A DNA stretch of 64,000 bases. Source: Psococerastis gibbosa (taxonomy: Eukaryota; Arthropoda; Insecta; Psocodea; Psocidae). Made by a program: the position numbers and the translations under genes. The notes under the pieces are model-generated. The model worked only from the letters and a program-made list of their open reading frames with translations. It did not search any database and was not told the origin of the DNA. Positions 41,488 through 53,300 of this stretch are shown here, one piece after another; the first letter of the stretch is position 1, and the number at the start of each line of letters is the position of its first letter. The stretch lies in the NCBI GenBank assembly GCA_963971405.1, contig OZ020490.1, positions 23,027,464 to 23,091,463 on the forward strand. The letters are read 5' to 3'.

Positions 41488-41990
41488 AGACGGCTATTCC
41501 ACCTACGTCGTTTATCATTGTACATGTGCATGACGTGGTAGCAGACATCATTAACAAGTCTCTACCATAGAAATACATTTACTGGAGCGGTGGGAGCCAT
41601 AATATGCCTTACGAGGCACCCGTTAACCATAAGCCAACTATCAGAGATAAGTACCAACGCAAAAAATATCGAAGTCTTACACATTGCAGCTTAGCAGAAC
41701 GGATACCTGGACCCGGTCAAAAACTCTGTACTTGGCTTGTGCAGGCTACACTTATCACTGGGTTTCCCCGCCAAATTGCGTACTTCTCTTGTGCAGGCTA
41801 CACTAGCAGCCATATTGATAACGGTCTCCAGCCCCGGGATGGTCTCTACCATATTATAACTTAATTTATAATAGATAAGTTAAGTATCTACATTATAGTC
41901 TCCTTAAAATATGGCAGAGACTTATTAATGATGTCTGCTACCACATCATGCACGTGCACAATGAAAAACGACGTCGGTGGAATAGCCGCC
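41488..41990. mobile_element. Palindromic MITE with nested SINE-like insertion
   Basis: Ends CGGCTATTCCACC and GGTGGAATAGCCG flank arms containing GACGTGGTAGCAGACATCAT and ATGATGTCTGCTACCACATC. At the centre, the family segment GTCTCTACCAT is duplicated around a 273-bp insertion (41569-41841). Confidence 0.8.
41569..41841 (-). mobile_element. SINE-like element, copy B, 11-bp target duplication
   Basis: GTCTCTACCAT occurs at 41558-41568 and 41842-41852. The body matches 33664-33916 but carries an extra internal segment with a second GCTTGTGCAGGCTACACT word. Confidence 0.8.
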
Positions 41991-42300
41991 TAAGCAGACG
42001 ACATTCAACTGTTTTGTCATATTGGGCCAATTACAGTGCAAAAAAAATTTCCGTCTAGGTCTGGCTTATGCAACAATTATCTCAGTTGACAAACAATTTA
42101 TAAATTAATTCTTATTCCGCTTTAATAGCAAATTGGAGTACTCCCGTCGATTTTCACAGGAAATATTGATCGTAGTCAAAAATATCTGTTCAATTGGCAA
42201 CAATGTTCCTCTACATTTCGATATATCACTTGTGGCCTTTACTAACACCGATTGGCCTCAGTTTTTGAACTCCTTCCTCTGGAATGCCACACCAATCGTT

Positions 42301-42320
42301 TTTTTTTTTTTTTTTTTTGT
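42301..42320. repeat. Poly-T run
   Basis: Nineteen to twenty consecutive T in non-coding DNA. Confidence 0.9.
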
Positions 42321-42575
42321 AAAAATTCAATTCAATAATTGCGGCCAATCTGTGCTAGAAAGAGCTACATATTATCTTGTATCAAAGTGTTAAAAAATAA
42401 TAATCTTCTGTTCTGATTTCTCCGACAACTATACGATTGATCTTTCATGAGATATTTGATGTTTACACCGATAAGGTTTTTCCCCTAGGATTGTCAATTT
42501 ACATTCATTTAGATTAATTAATCCCCGGAAAGGTTACGGCTGCTGGAATAGAACATTATTTCCACATCGGCCTTA

Positions 42576-42825
42576 GGCGGCAATGCCACCGGCGAATTTA
42601 CTTCATTTGTGATTTTTTTGTTGGTTTTGTTTTAAGGAAACTATTATGTAGATACTTAACTTATCTATTATAAATTAAGTTATAATATGGTAGAGACTTA
42701 TTAATGATGTCTGCTACCATATTATAACTTAATTTATAATAGATAAGTATCTACATAATAGTCTCCTTAAAACAAAACAAACAAAAAATCACAAATGAAG
42801 TAGATTCGCCGGTGGAATTGCCGCC
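42576..42825. mobile_element. GGCGGC-type palindromic MITE, copy 6
   Basis: Ends GGCGGCAATGCCACCGGCGA and TCGCCGGTGGAATTGCCGCC, TTA on both sides. Near-perfect hairpin around the GATGTCTGCTACCATATTAT centre. Confidence 0.85.
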
Positions 42826-43193
42826 TTAAGTAAATAAATAATGTGCATCCATTAAAGCGGATGTTCTCGGCCGCATTTTGAGTTGAAATGTAAAGCGTAA
42901 AAGGACTAATTTTGGAAAGGTCCTCCACATCAATCATTTACCCGAATAAAACATTGGAGTGGAGTGAGAGTGGGTGCTCGTCGATGATGCGGTTCATTAA
43001 TAAAATCAGTTCGATAAGTGTGTTTTTTCAATATTCACAAGGAAATGGAAAACTGATTAATGTACAAGTTAAACGGTAAAATAAAATTACTCGAACCGTA
43101 TATTTTATTATTTTTATTTTATATTTTATTATTATGCATCTGCGCTTGGAATGACCGAAAATATCTGTATAAATACCCTATCAAATGTGATAT

Positions 43194-43592
43194 GGCGCCG
43201 ATTCCACCGACCGGCTAGGGCTAAATACAAAAACGGTGATGTGGTAGCAGAAATTCAAGACTTAGGCGGGGTTTCCACCGACCTCGCATTGCAGAATGCA
43301 AATGACATTGACGGAAATGTTTGTTTTCCTCTTCCTCTTCCATAGTTAAAACTGATCAATGATCATAGAGTAAAATCACAAACAAACAAACTAAAATTAA
43401 GAAATGGCGTCATGGGATATGTTAAGTACAAACATTTTAATAGATTGTTATAAAAAGAAAAATTCAAATTTCCGTCAATGTCATTTGCATTCTGCAATGT
43501 GAGATCGGTGGAAACCCCGCCTAAGTCTTGAATGTCTGCTACCACGTCACCGTTTTTGTATTTAGCCCTAGCCGGTCGGTGGAATCCCCGCC
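43194..43592. mobile_element. Composite MITE, copy 6
   Basis: Outer arms CCGGCTAGGGCTAAATAC and complement; inner MITE about 43268-43522. Same architecture as copy 3, but with the inner unit's middle shortened at 43320-43345. Confidence 0.8.
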
Positions 43593-44339
43593 TAAGCACT
43601 TTGCCAAGACCAGTATTTTCTTGGTTTCCTCTTTCGGACATAAATTTCCTGTGGAGGATTTTTCTCTGCTAAGGCAATTACAATACTACAATAGAAATGA
43701 TCTGTCAAACACACAGATCTTAGGTTGGCTGGGATTCCCTCATGTTTGCTCGTTTAGTAGCCTCCATTGGTAAACTACATTATCTATCAATTTGTGATAA
43801 TGTATTTGATCAAACATTTACGTATAAATATTTTACCATGCAATTTGAGCCAATTATTACTACCCAAAAAATGGTTTTATATACTATAAGAAAACAACAG
43901 AGAAATTGTAACGGCATCGTGCTCACAATTTTAATTAAATTAATAATATAATGCATTCTGCAGCATTTTTGTCCAAAACGCGCACTTTGAGAACTGATTA
44001 TTAGCATTATTTAGAAAAATATGTTCAAACAATTAATTCTCCTATAGAAAAATTCAGTAGAAGTAGTTTTCTTGACATGTTTGTGTACCTAACCACGAAT
44101 TGCTAATTCTTTTCTATTTTTTTACAATTTCTATGTTTCTTGCAGTATAGTCTGTTCAATAGCTAGTATTGGTATTTATTTATGTCACTGTAGTTTCGAT
44201 AATATGATGCTAAACATTTTCAATTCATGGCTTTTTTTAATTGTCGAATAGAATGTAAGGGCAGCGTTATGATCGCCAATTTAACTTATTTCGTCCTAAT
44301 ATAAATAACTTTGACTCATTGCAATAAAAATATTGTTTA

Positions 44340-44464
44340 GGCCGCTATTCCACTTGTCAATATTCCGTCATTTGTGCATCAATAATTGCTGAGATGACAT
44401 AGGTCATGAGTAAAGAATAAACTCATCAATTGTTGAAGAAAAATTGATAAGTGGAATAACCGCC
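44340..44464. mobile_element. Short GGCCGCTATTCC MITE
   Basis: Ends GGCCGCTATTCCACTTGTCA and TTGATAAGTGGAATAACCGCC-like, about 125 bp, deleted relative of the GGCGTG family. Confidence 0.7.
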
Positions 44465-45055
44465 ATAAGAGGAAGCTGACCGTTGACATGGGCCACCCTT
44501 GGTTTACTCAAAAATAGGTTGGTTTATATTTTTTATTTAATTTAAGGTAAAAAGATTTGGTCTCGTCAAAGGGTACAGGGCCATTTCATGCATAATACTG
44601 AAGTGTTTAGTTCATTGTAGATCAAGGCTTATCTATTAGTTTTCTACAAGACCTACAATATTCTTGATGTCTCGTTATCTGTGAGCCCAAATTCAAAATC
44701 ATAACACATTTTTTGGTTGAGGTTCTACTCAAGTTATTCATGAGTCACTAGAATTAAAATTATAATGGTAAAAATCAGTTTTACAGATAACCAAACAAAG
44801 AAATTGCTTTATTTATGATTATAAACAAATCTTACTTCAATCTTTCCAAATGCAGTACCGTAGAAAAGGGTTAATAGGGACAAAATGTTCGATTTGGGGG
44901 CCGAAACACAGTTTTTCTAGATGTGAAACTTCATTCCTTTGTTTTGGTTCCCTACGTTTTAGTTCCGCTTCTGTTACAATCTGAGGTTTGGCCTCAAATC
45001 AACGAAGTTTTGTCCCGATTCACCCGTTTTTACCGTACTAACTTTGGCGAAAAGT

Positions 45056-45170
45056 CCACCGACCTCGTATTTGATAGTGATCAAATACGAGGTCGGTGTA
45101 TGTCTTTAATGTCTGCTACCATGTCAATATCATGATCACTATCAAATACGAGGTCGGTGGACTTTGCGCC
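45056..45170. mobile_element. Simple palindromic MITE with GGCGAAAAGTCC ends
   Basis: Arms ACCGACCTCGTATTTGATAG and CTATCAAATACGAGGTCGGT repeat three times in alternating orientation; the centre has GTCTGCTACCATGTC, as in the other families. TTA follows the right end. Confidence 0.75.
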
Positions 45171-45468
45171 TTACGAAAATGGTGTTGCATTATACCGCTG
45201 CCTAGAGCTACTCACTCTGTGTTTACAAATTTACATCAGCCAAAAGTTTTACTGATATTACTAATATAAAATGTAGGCTATATTTAATTTCTATAGAATA
45301 TTTGAAATCCATTATTTTTATAATATCCGATGCTTGAATAGGCAAAATTATAAAATTTCGAATAAATTCTGTTAGCGTAAAAAGTATTTTTGTTTTACTT
45401 CCACCTGTACTTTCTTTTGAACATGGTATATTTACTTAATAGCAATAGCAAGTGTGACAAGCCTGATA

Positions 45469-45590
45469 GGCGGGGTTTTCACCAACGCCAATAGTGATAG
45501 TAAATGTTTTTTGACGTGGTAGCAGACATTTTTAGACATTCTAAAAATGTCTGCTACCACGTCAAAAAATTTACTATCACTATTGACGTA
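45469..45590. mobile_element. Simple palindromic MITE, right end lost
   Basis: Left GGCGGGGTTTTCACC and centre GACGTGGTAGCAGACATT are intact; the mirror arm stops at TATTGACGT, where a Penelope-derived repeat begins. Confidence 0.75.
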
Positions 45591-45671
45591 GAGTTTTAGA
45601 AAAACTTGTTATAACAACCCGAATTAGTAAAACCCAAATAATCGCTAAGAAATTAACTTTGTCTAAGAAAC
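45591..45671 (+). mobile_element. Penelope-like terminal repeat fragment
   Basis: About 81 bp nearly identical to 50358-50438, which lies at the start of the Penelope-like element (GAGTTTTAGAAAAACTTG to TCTAAGAAAC). Confidence 0.7.
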
Positions 45672-45783
45672 CCACTTGTGTTAGTATAAAACCCTGAGCA
45701 CTTTCTGCATGAACTGCCACCTACAGAGGGAAACCCACCAGCACAGTTACACCTTATCTGCGATTTGAGACTTGCTGAACTCG

Positions 45784-46171
45784 AGGAGAAGATGCAAATG
45801 TGACTAGGGAGAGGAAAACTTGGTTTATATAGGACTGGGAGGAGGCGTGGTAACTATTCCTAACCTACTAGCTAGCTCTATTAGAGGGGATAATTGTGTG
45901 AATGTTACGTCGTTTGTTAATATTTCCCTACACAAAATAAAGAAAAGTTACATTTTAATTTTTTTTGAAAATGTTGAAATCAAAAGAGCTTTACACAATA
46001 GGGAAATATTAACAAACGACATAACATTCACACAATCATCCCCTCTAATAGATCTAGCTAGTAGGTTAGGAATAGGTAACCAGCCACGCCCCCTCCCACC
46101 CCCTCCTCCCCCGCTCCCAGTCCTATATAAACCAAGGTTTCCTCTCCCTAGTCACATTTGCATCTTCTCCT
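45784..46171. mobile_element. 388-bp foldback element with about 150-bp arms
   Basis: The left arm (AGGAGAAGATGCAAATGTGA...) and right arm (...TCACATTTGCATCTTCTCCT) are near-perfect reverse complements around a 60-bp AT-rich loop. Each arm contains a TATATAAACC-like box and an ATTTGCAT octamer. Short G/C-rich differences occur near 46085-46118. Superfamily unknown. Confidence 0.8.
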
Positions 46172-46639
46172 AGGCACACCTACGAGCCGAGAAATCGAGA
46201 AAATCTAACTACTAGTGGTACGGTAGTCAAGTCAGGAAGACAATATTTCAAGACGGAATCTCCGAATATAACAATCTAAGCAGAAGAAATGTTCAGAAAA
46301 AAACTAAAAGAAGTGATTGTGTGTAAAAGGTTAAATGACTGCTGAGCTGATCATGGATGAAAGACAATTAGTAGACTGAACTGTGAACTGTTGTAAACAA
46401 ATAAGTGTTTCACTTCTAAGTTTTCAACAACAACTGCAGCATTAATAAATAAATTGAGGTATACAAGGGGTCTTATAAGAGATATTTTTTTTTTAGTCTT
46501 GATTAAAATTGTACCTATATCATAGTTACAAGGGCTTTGGACTTTAACGGCCGGAGTAAGAAGATGAAGCAAATATACTTTCAGATCGACCACGGCCCAA
46601 CAGCTACTGCTTCATCATTTGAGTAAAATATCTCTAGTC

Positions 46640-47020
46640 TACTATCCCTACAATCGCCAACGGCCTTACCAGGTTGATTCCATTAGAGCAGAGCATGTTT
46701 CAAACTGCGGCAACTTGGTAGTGTGCACAGCGTTGGCAGGGGAACCTGGTGGGACATGATAACGCGCTTAGGCAGTATAAGTCGAGTCCTCGTCACCTCC
46801 GATCTAATCGTGTGACTTTACCATGTTCCCCAAGTTGTTCGGAATCCACTATAATCAGGAGGTCCACCCTGTTAGTCAACTCCCCTTTCCCCGAGGTGAT
46901 AGAGTCTGCCCTTTGGGTGCCTCAAGTTAACAAACAGACTCACTCCCCCCGCCAGGTTGACAGGTTGCTTAAAGCAGAAATGCTAAAAGCAGGCGTTAGA
47001 AACAACAACAACTATCCCTA
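46640..47020 (+). mobile_element. Relative of the 5361-5598 dispersed element
   Basis: Words GCAACTTGGTAGTGTGCACA, GTCACCTCCGATC and GGAATCCACTATAATCAGGA align with the reverse complement of 5361-5598. The copy extends further 3', to about 47020, and is more diverged. Confidence 0.6.
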
Positions 47021-47312
47021 CAAAACCTAATTGGCTTTGAGGGAACCTTACGTGTTCATATGTTCATAGGCCTACTATTAATTTGTCAAGTTAGATAACT
47101 AGTGAACCTAGTTGAACTTAGCATACCTTCAACTCTTCAGAGATTAACTCATTTTGTCAATAAATCAGACTTAAACCCCGAAGTATTGCGATGAGAGACA
47201 CACGGAAAATGGGAGGCGTGCACTAGCACTGGGCTAGAGTATGCTTCTATTCCCGAACACATTTTTGGAAGCCTGCTTATCGCATCGCATCATATTATTA
47301 TGAAAATCGAAA

Positions 47313-47367
47313 ATGGCTTCCATAATGTTAGAATCGATGTTATTGATATTCCTGTCTCTTCGAATAT
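47313..47367 (+). CDS. Ig protein exon 1, signal peptide
   Basis: ATG at 47313 opens 18 codons with a hydrophobic core (MLLIFLSL) and ends T|GTAAGT in phase 1. Joined to exon 2 it reads on to CFSQTQP, a plausible cleavage region. Recognised by phase and hydrophobicity only. Confidence 0.65.
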
Positions 47368-50300
47368 GTAAGTTTGTGACGTTTAGCGCAGCAGCGGGAG
47401 ACACATTGGAACCGAGACGTGCTATCTCCCTATCAGGGAGCCCGCAATTAGAATTTGGTCGATCTGGCTAGCTTTGGCTGGTCAAGTCAATAATATTAAT
47501 ATTTTTATTTGTATATTTTGGTTCACGGTGCACATGATCGTGCTCGTATGCCAGCAGTGAGGACGCCGAACCAGGTATTGAAAGACACCTTCAACCACCC
47601 CAGGCGTCCCGGTAGGCAAAGCCTCAGATGGAGAGACCAAGTGCTCGAAGATGTGCAAGCCACCGGCACCCGAGACTGGAATTCCCCCCGGGATGGACCC
47701 GCCTACCTAAGTATATTTTGGTTTCCGTAGGCTGGGTTGCACATCTATTAAGATGACGTGCTACGTAGAAAATTAGCACCCAAAATTTGTTGTTTTTATT
47801 GACTTTTTATTTTTTAATTAATAAACAAAGCAACTTATTAAAGATTTAGCTCATGTAAGTTTTAGAAGACCACGGTAGGCCTACTCATGCATCATACACT
47901 AGGAAATATTAAATTTTTGGTACCTTAGTTCTTTTATAAAAACCAGAGGGGACCAAAATTTCGGGTAATTTAAGATTTTTGGAAAAACTACAAAACTGAA
48001 AAGTAAAAATACCCGATTATAAATATTTTAATAATATGCACATAATAAGACTATACAGTAGATAGTCAGGACATGTAGAGTAGTGGAACGGACTCAAACT
48101 TTCACCCGATCGGTTGTTATGGTTCGAGTCCCTCACTTGCTATATTTTCTGGCCATGCTTCGGAGGGCATGTAAAGCAGGCGGTCCCGGGCTTTCCTAGT
48201 TGAGTGTAAGAGAGGGCTTACAGCCCTAACTCCGCTAGGTTGGCTCAGTAACAAAAAAGTCGATATTTATTTATTTAAATACTTCACAACTTCAATGAGC
48301 CAAATTTTGAGTAAATTAATTTAGTTTAATTAATTAAATAAAAAATGAAAAGTACCTAGGCATTTAATGTTGGGGTGCCAATTTTCTGCGTAGCATATCC
48401 TCTTAACAAGTGTCACGCATGCAGTAATGTCCTCTTTTCCCGTAGCCTAACTATCACCTGACCCTGTGCGGCTTATTATGATTCTTTTGCAGGCTTCAGT
48501 CAAACTCAACCTTTAGTAATTGTAACTCCGCGGCACGAACGCAGATCCATCGGCAAATTTGTTGAGATAAACTGCACAATATTGAATGGTCACGATTTTC
48601 CCGTCTTCTGGTACAAGGTTGATCTAGACACTGGGAATCGACAGCTTGTAACGGACGTTGTAGGCATTAAGAATAATTCACGCCACTATCTCCTTCATGA
48701 ATCTAATGTCACACACATTCTTCGGGTAAGCTGAATAGTCTACCCATAGAATAATGTGACATATAGGACCTGCTGTCTACCAGTCTACACCCAATGACCT
48801 AAAGCGGTGCTGTGTAGTCATCAGCAGTCATTTGTTTGGAATTGGGTTTCAAGAATTAGAATATAATAGTAGAAAATTTTTCAGATATTTATTCAAAAAA
48901 ATTCGCCGGTGAGACCCCGGTCCCCCTGTTTCCAGTTTTGTTAATAATTCTATCGTCAGCAAAATAAATTTTTTTGCCAACAAACTATTTCAGGCCTATC
49001 TTTTAAAAAACATTCCCCACGGTAGCCCCCCTTGTTATAGCTGTAATATTCTTCATATGTAAAATATGAGCATAACTGCTTTCAAAGTGCGTAAATTCCA
49101 CTATTTTGGGCCAATTCTTTTTCAAAATAATTCCCCCGGGGGAGACCCCCGCGTCCCCCTTTCTTGCAGTAGGTCTACTATTCTTCAGGTGTAAAACCTA
49201 AACATTATTAGAATAGGTTTAAGACGTATATACATCAAAATGTGTAAAACTCTACAATTTCAGGCCTATTTTTTTCAAAAACCTTCCCCGTGGGAGACCC
49301 CCGTCCATGAGGACGGACGGCTTTCCTATTTTCTACTATTTTAGGAAAATAATGGGGGGGGGGGAGCGCCAAATGAAACACCACCCCATTCGAAAACCTA
49401 TCGTAAGTGGGCAAACTTTATGTATTGATGTAGCATGAAAACTGGACCCCCCCAAAAAAAAAAATCTGGCTACGCCACTGGCTATAGGCGTGAAACCAGT
49501 CGTAGAAATAAGACGAACTAACGATAGGCTTAGCTCCAAGCACTGCTCCGTACTTGTAATGCTACAGATCGAAAATATTCAAGTGAACGACACAGGAGTG
49601 TACAAATGCACGGTAGTAACATCGCCGACAACTAACTATTCTGATACGTTTGAGTTGAGAGTCTTCTTCCCTGCGACCATCATCGAGCCGTTCGCTAAGA
49701 TTGTGACTACCCGGGAAGGCGAACACATCCATCTTGAGTGCCACGCTACTGGTTATCCCAGTCCATTAGTGTCATGGAGGCGACAACATAACGTCGCTCT
49801 TGCCACGGGTCGTACCATTCACAGGTAGGTTATTTCAGGGAACTTTGCCCCCCCCCCCCCCATAATTTGAATATATGCAGAAGACCAACATCGCAAGTTC
49901 TATAAACAGAAACAACTACAATCCGCCACTGGCAAGAACTGAGAGCCACTAGCGAAGACCGGGCCACTCCCCAGAGATCTCCAGGAATTAGTGGACACTG
50001 ACAGAAAATGAATACTTGTGTCTTAGCTTATACCTAACACTTAATGTATTTTTCCAACAACGCCAAAGACCTTGTAACCCTTTATCAGTACCTAGTCATA
50101 ATGAATACCTGATACCCGATAGCTAATTGGGTAAGGGCAGTAGGAAGGGAAGTGGAAATGTCACTTATGTCACATTTAAGGTATGTATGTATCTATCTAT
50201 AGACTGTAAGGACTGCAACAACAGAGTAATATGGGTAATTCAACGGCTTCAGGAGAGGCAGTGGGAAAGGCCTTTAAGAAGACGCATTATTATAGGTATT

Positions 50301-53300
50301 GCCACAAACTATGGGCAATAAAAAAAATCTATTAAACAAAAAATAACAAAAACTTAAGAGTTTTAGAAAAACTTGTTATAACAACCCGAATTAGTAAAAC
50401 CCAAATAATCGTTAAGAAATTAACTTTGTCTAAGAAACTAAGAAACTAAGAAAAAATAAAAGAACTGAGTCAAAACCAAAATAACAAATCCAACCGAATA
50501 CATCACACATCACATCGCAACACGAAACATCAGATGCGCGAGACGGACGTGAGTTCTCGGTCTAACCCCCTTCATCGATCGATGCAGACTGGGGTAGGTC
50601 AAGGCCTCACGCCTTCAGCGCAGACACTCACTACACTACCCATCACAACACATAAATTCTATCCTCGTACCGTCAACTTATCTAACACGATTTTCAACAC
50701 AAAAGAAATGGAACTTCTCAACAAGGGCCTCAAGTATTGCCCCGATATAGGTCTAAACAATAACACGTCAACCAACTTAATGTCAGACACTGAATTTAGC
50801 CTAAAAAACCACAATAATGAAAAACACATAGCAGATATTCTGAAAAACGTCAAACTTACACACAAAAACGATAACACTAAATCTATAAAAAAGAAACTAG
50901 CCCAAGATAACCTTACACTCACCAAGGCGGATAAAGGAAATTCTATTGTCATTTTACCTACCCATAAGTCTTAGACCTCATTTCTGATGAATCCACATTC
51001 GTAAAACTTAAAGTAGACCCCACAAACAAATTCCAAAAAGCAACCAAAAAAGCCATTAAACAAAGCTCTAATACGATACCCCAAGATATTGCCTATAAAT
51101 TTACCAACATGAACCCCGTAGCTCCTTAATTTTTTGGTCTGGTTAAACTTCATAAACCCAATCAACCTATCCGCCCAGTAGTTTCGTATAACAGTGCCCC
51201 AGCCAGCAAAGTAGCTAGCTTTCTCAACAAACACATTCGCGAGCTATCAAACTTCACACCCCGCCACAGCGTCAAAAACTCATTCGAGTTGGTTTCCCGC
51301 CTTAAGCACCTTTCCTTATCCAGCAATGCCAAACTCGTCTCTTTCAATGTCAAAAATCTGTTTACTAATATTCCCGTACCCGAAGTACGTAAATTAGTTG
51401 CCCAGTCACTCTATCACAATAATACCTCGAACAGCCTTATTTCTGAGACCCTCCTTCTGTTAGACACATGCACTCATCAAAACTATTTTCGTTTCGAATC
51501 CGACTACTACCAACAAAAATAGGCCTACCTATGGGTTCTTCCCTTTCTCCCCTTCTTGCTGAAATTTTTATGGATAACTTTGAACACAAACTTCTACTCA
51601 ATAAAAATCCCCTAGTTAAATGTATATCTTTCTGGACAAGGTATGTGGATGATATCTTCTGCATTTGGACAGGAAGTAACAGACAACTAGACAATTTCTT
51701 AAGTTTTATCAACACAATTCACCCAAAAATCCAATTTACCATGGAAGTAGAAGAAAACAACTCCCTGAACTTCTTAGACCTCACCATCACCAAAAATAAT
51801 AGTACCCTAGACTTCAAGATATTTCGTAAAGAAACCCATAGCGATAATATAATCCCTGTTGATTCTTCTCACCCATTCCAGCACAAACACGCAGCATTCC
51901 ATAGTATGATTTTTCGACTCCCTATGAATGAAACCAACTATAATAATGAATTAAATACAATAAAACAAATTGCCCAAAATAACAATTTCAATCTCAACCT
52001 AATAGACAGAATCCTACGACATCACAAAATCAAACACAACCTCAAACTAATTTACCCCCCAGAGAGCTTAAACCCGGTAACCAATAAATCATATTTCAGG
52101 ATACAATACATAGAAAAAATCACAGAAAAAATAAGTAACCTCATTTCTTCTACAACAGACAATAAAACACCAGCCCCGTACAACCGCAACAATTTGGCCA
52201 ATAAACTCATGAACTGCAAAACCAAACCAGAAAAGGAAAAAGGCAATGGAGTTTATCGTCTAAATTGTAACGATTGTAACGCAATTTACATAGGCCAAAC
52301 AGGCAGAAGCTTTAAAACTAGGGTCAGAGAACATATAACAGGTATAGGAGACACCAACAGCACATTCGCGAAACACCTTAACTCGGAAAATCACACATTC
52401 GATCCTCACACTAAGTTTTTGTTATTTTTTGTTTATTAAAATGAAATACCACGATGTCACGAGTAATCTAATTATTTATTTAAAAAAAAAAATCTGACAG
52501 GGTTCTAACTTTAATGGCAGTAAAGTGTAAATATAAAGACATCTTTCTTTACAGAAAGAACATTTTGGAAATTTCTTCAGTTAGCAAAGAAGATAGAGGC
52601 ATCTACTTTTGTACCGCTGAGAATGGGGTGGGAGAAAATCGTTCTCCTCGAAAATCTATGGTGTTGCGAGTCCATTTTGCCCCTGCACTCGCTGTAAACC
52701 AGCCAAAAGTCGACCTTGCACTTAAGGGGGACGCATTCTTCACTTGCCGCATTGAAGCTCACCCCCATCCGAACATTATGTGGCAGAGAAACGGGGAAAC
52801 TTTACGTGGTAGTAACCGAAGCTTCAGGTATGTGGTTATGAAAGGAAGATCGCATGGTTAGGCCGAAAATTGCCCGATGTAACTTATCGTACTGTATTTT
52901 AACCGAAAGTAGAGGATATAGAAAAATTGGACTTGGCGGGATTCGAACCCACGATCTACGCCTAACGGGAGCGTCGTTTTAACCGCTGGACCACAAGCCC
53001 CCTGCCCTGATAGTTGATCTATATTCTGTACTTACTGTATATGCTCTTATTGGCATAGCAATACGAATCATAGGGGGACAGAAGAATCCGGGCTAATAGT
53101 AGAGTACAGTTGTTACGGTACCTCCGCGATGCAACCTTAAAAGGGTACGTGTACGTAGTGTCACTGATGATGTCGACCGCAGTTGTTGACGAAATGTTTG
53201 GAAGCCTACCTTCAAATCGTCCACGACCTATTAGCCCGGATTCTTCTGTCCCCTTATTAGACTCCAGCCGTGAAAGCCTTCGTTATTATAATACGAATCA

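Larger units (their letters stand above)
42830..45050. other. Intergenic DNA apart from two MITEs
   Basis: Outside 43194-43592 and 44340-44464 I see only AT-rich sequence with short chance reading frames. Confidence 0.5.

Noticed and set aside
45820-46173. 117-codon proline-rich protein
   Set aside because: The frame spans a near-perfect foldback and its composition follows from the palindrome.
49490-49567. Upstream extension of Ig exon 3
   Set aside because: It would add a second copy of the strand already supplied by the end of exon 2; the acceptor at 49567 gives one continuous Ig fold in phase.
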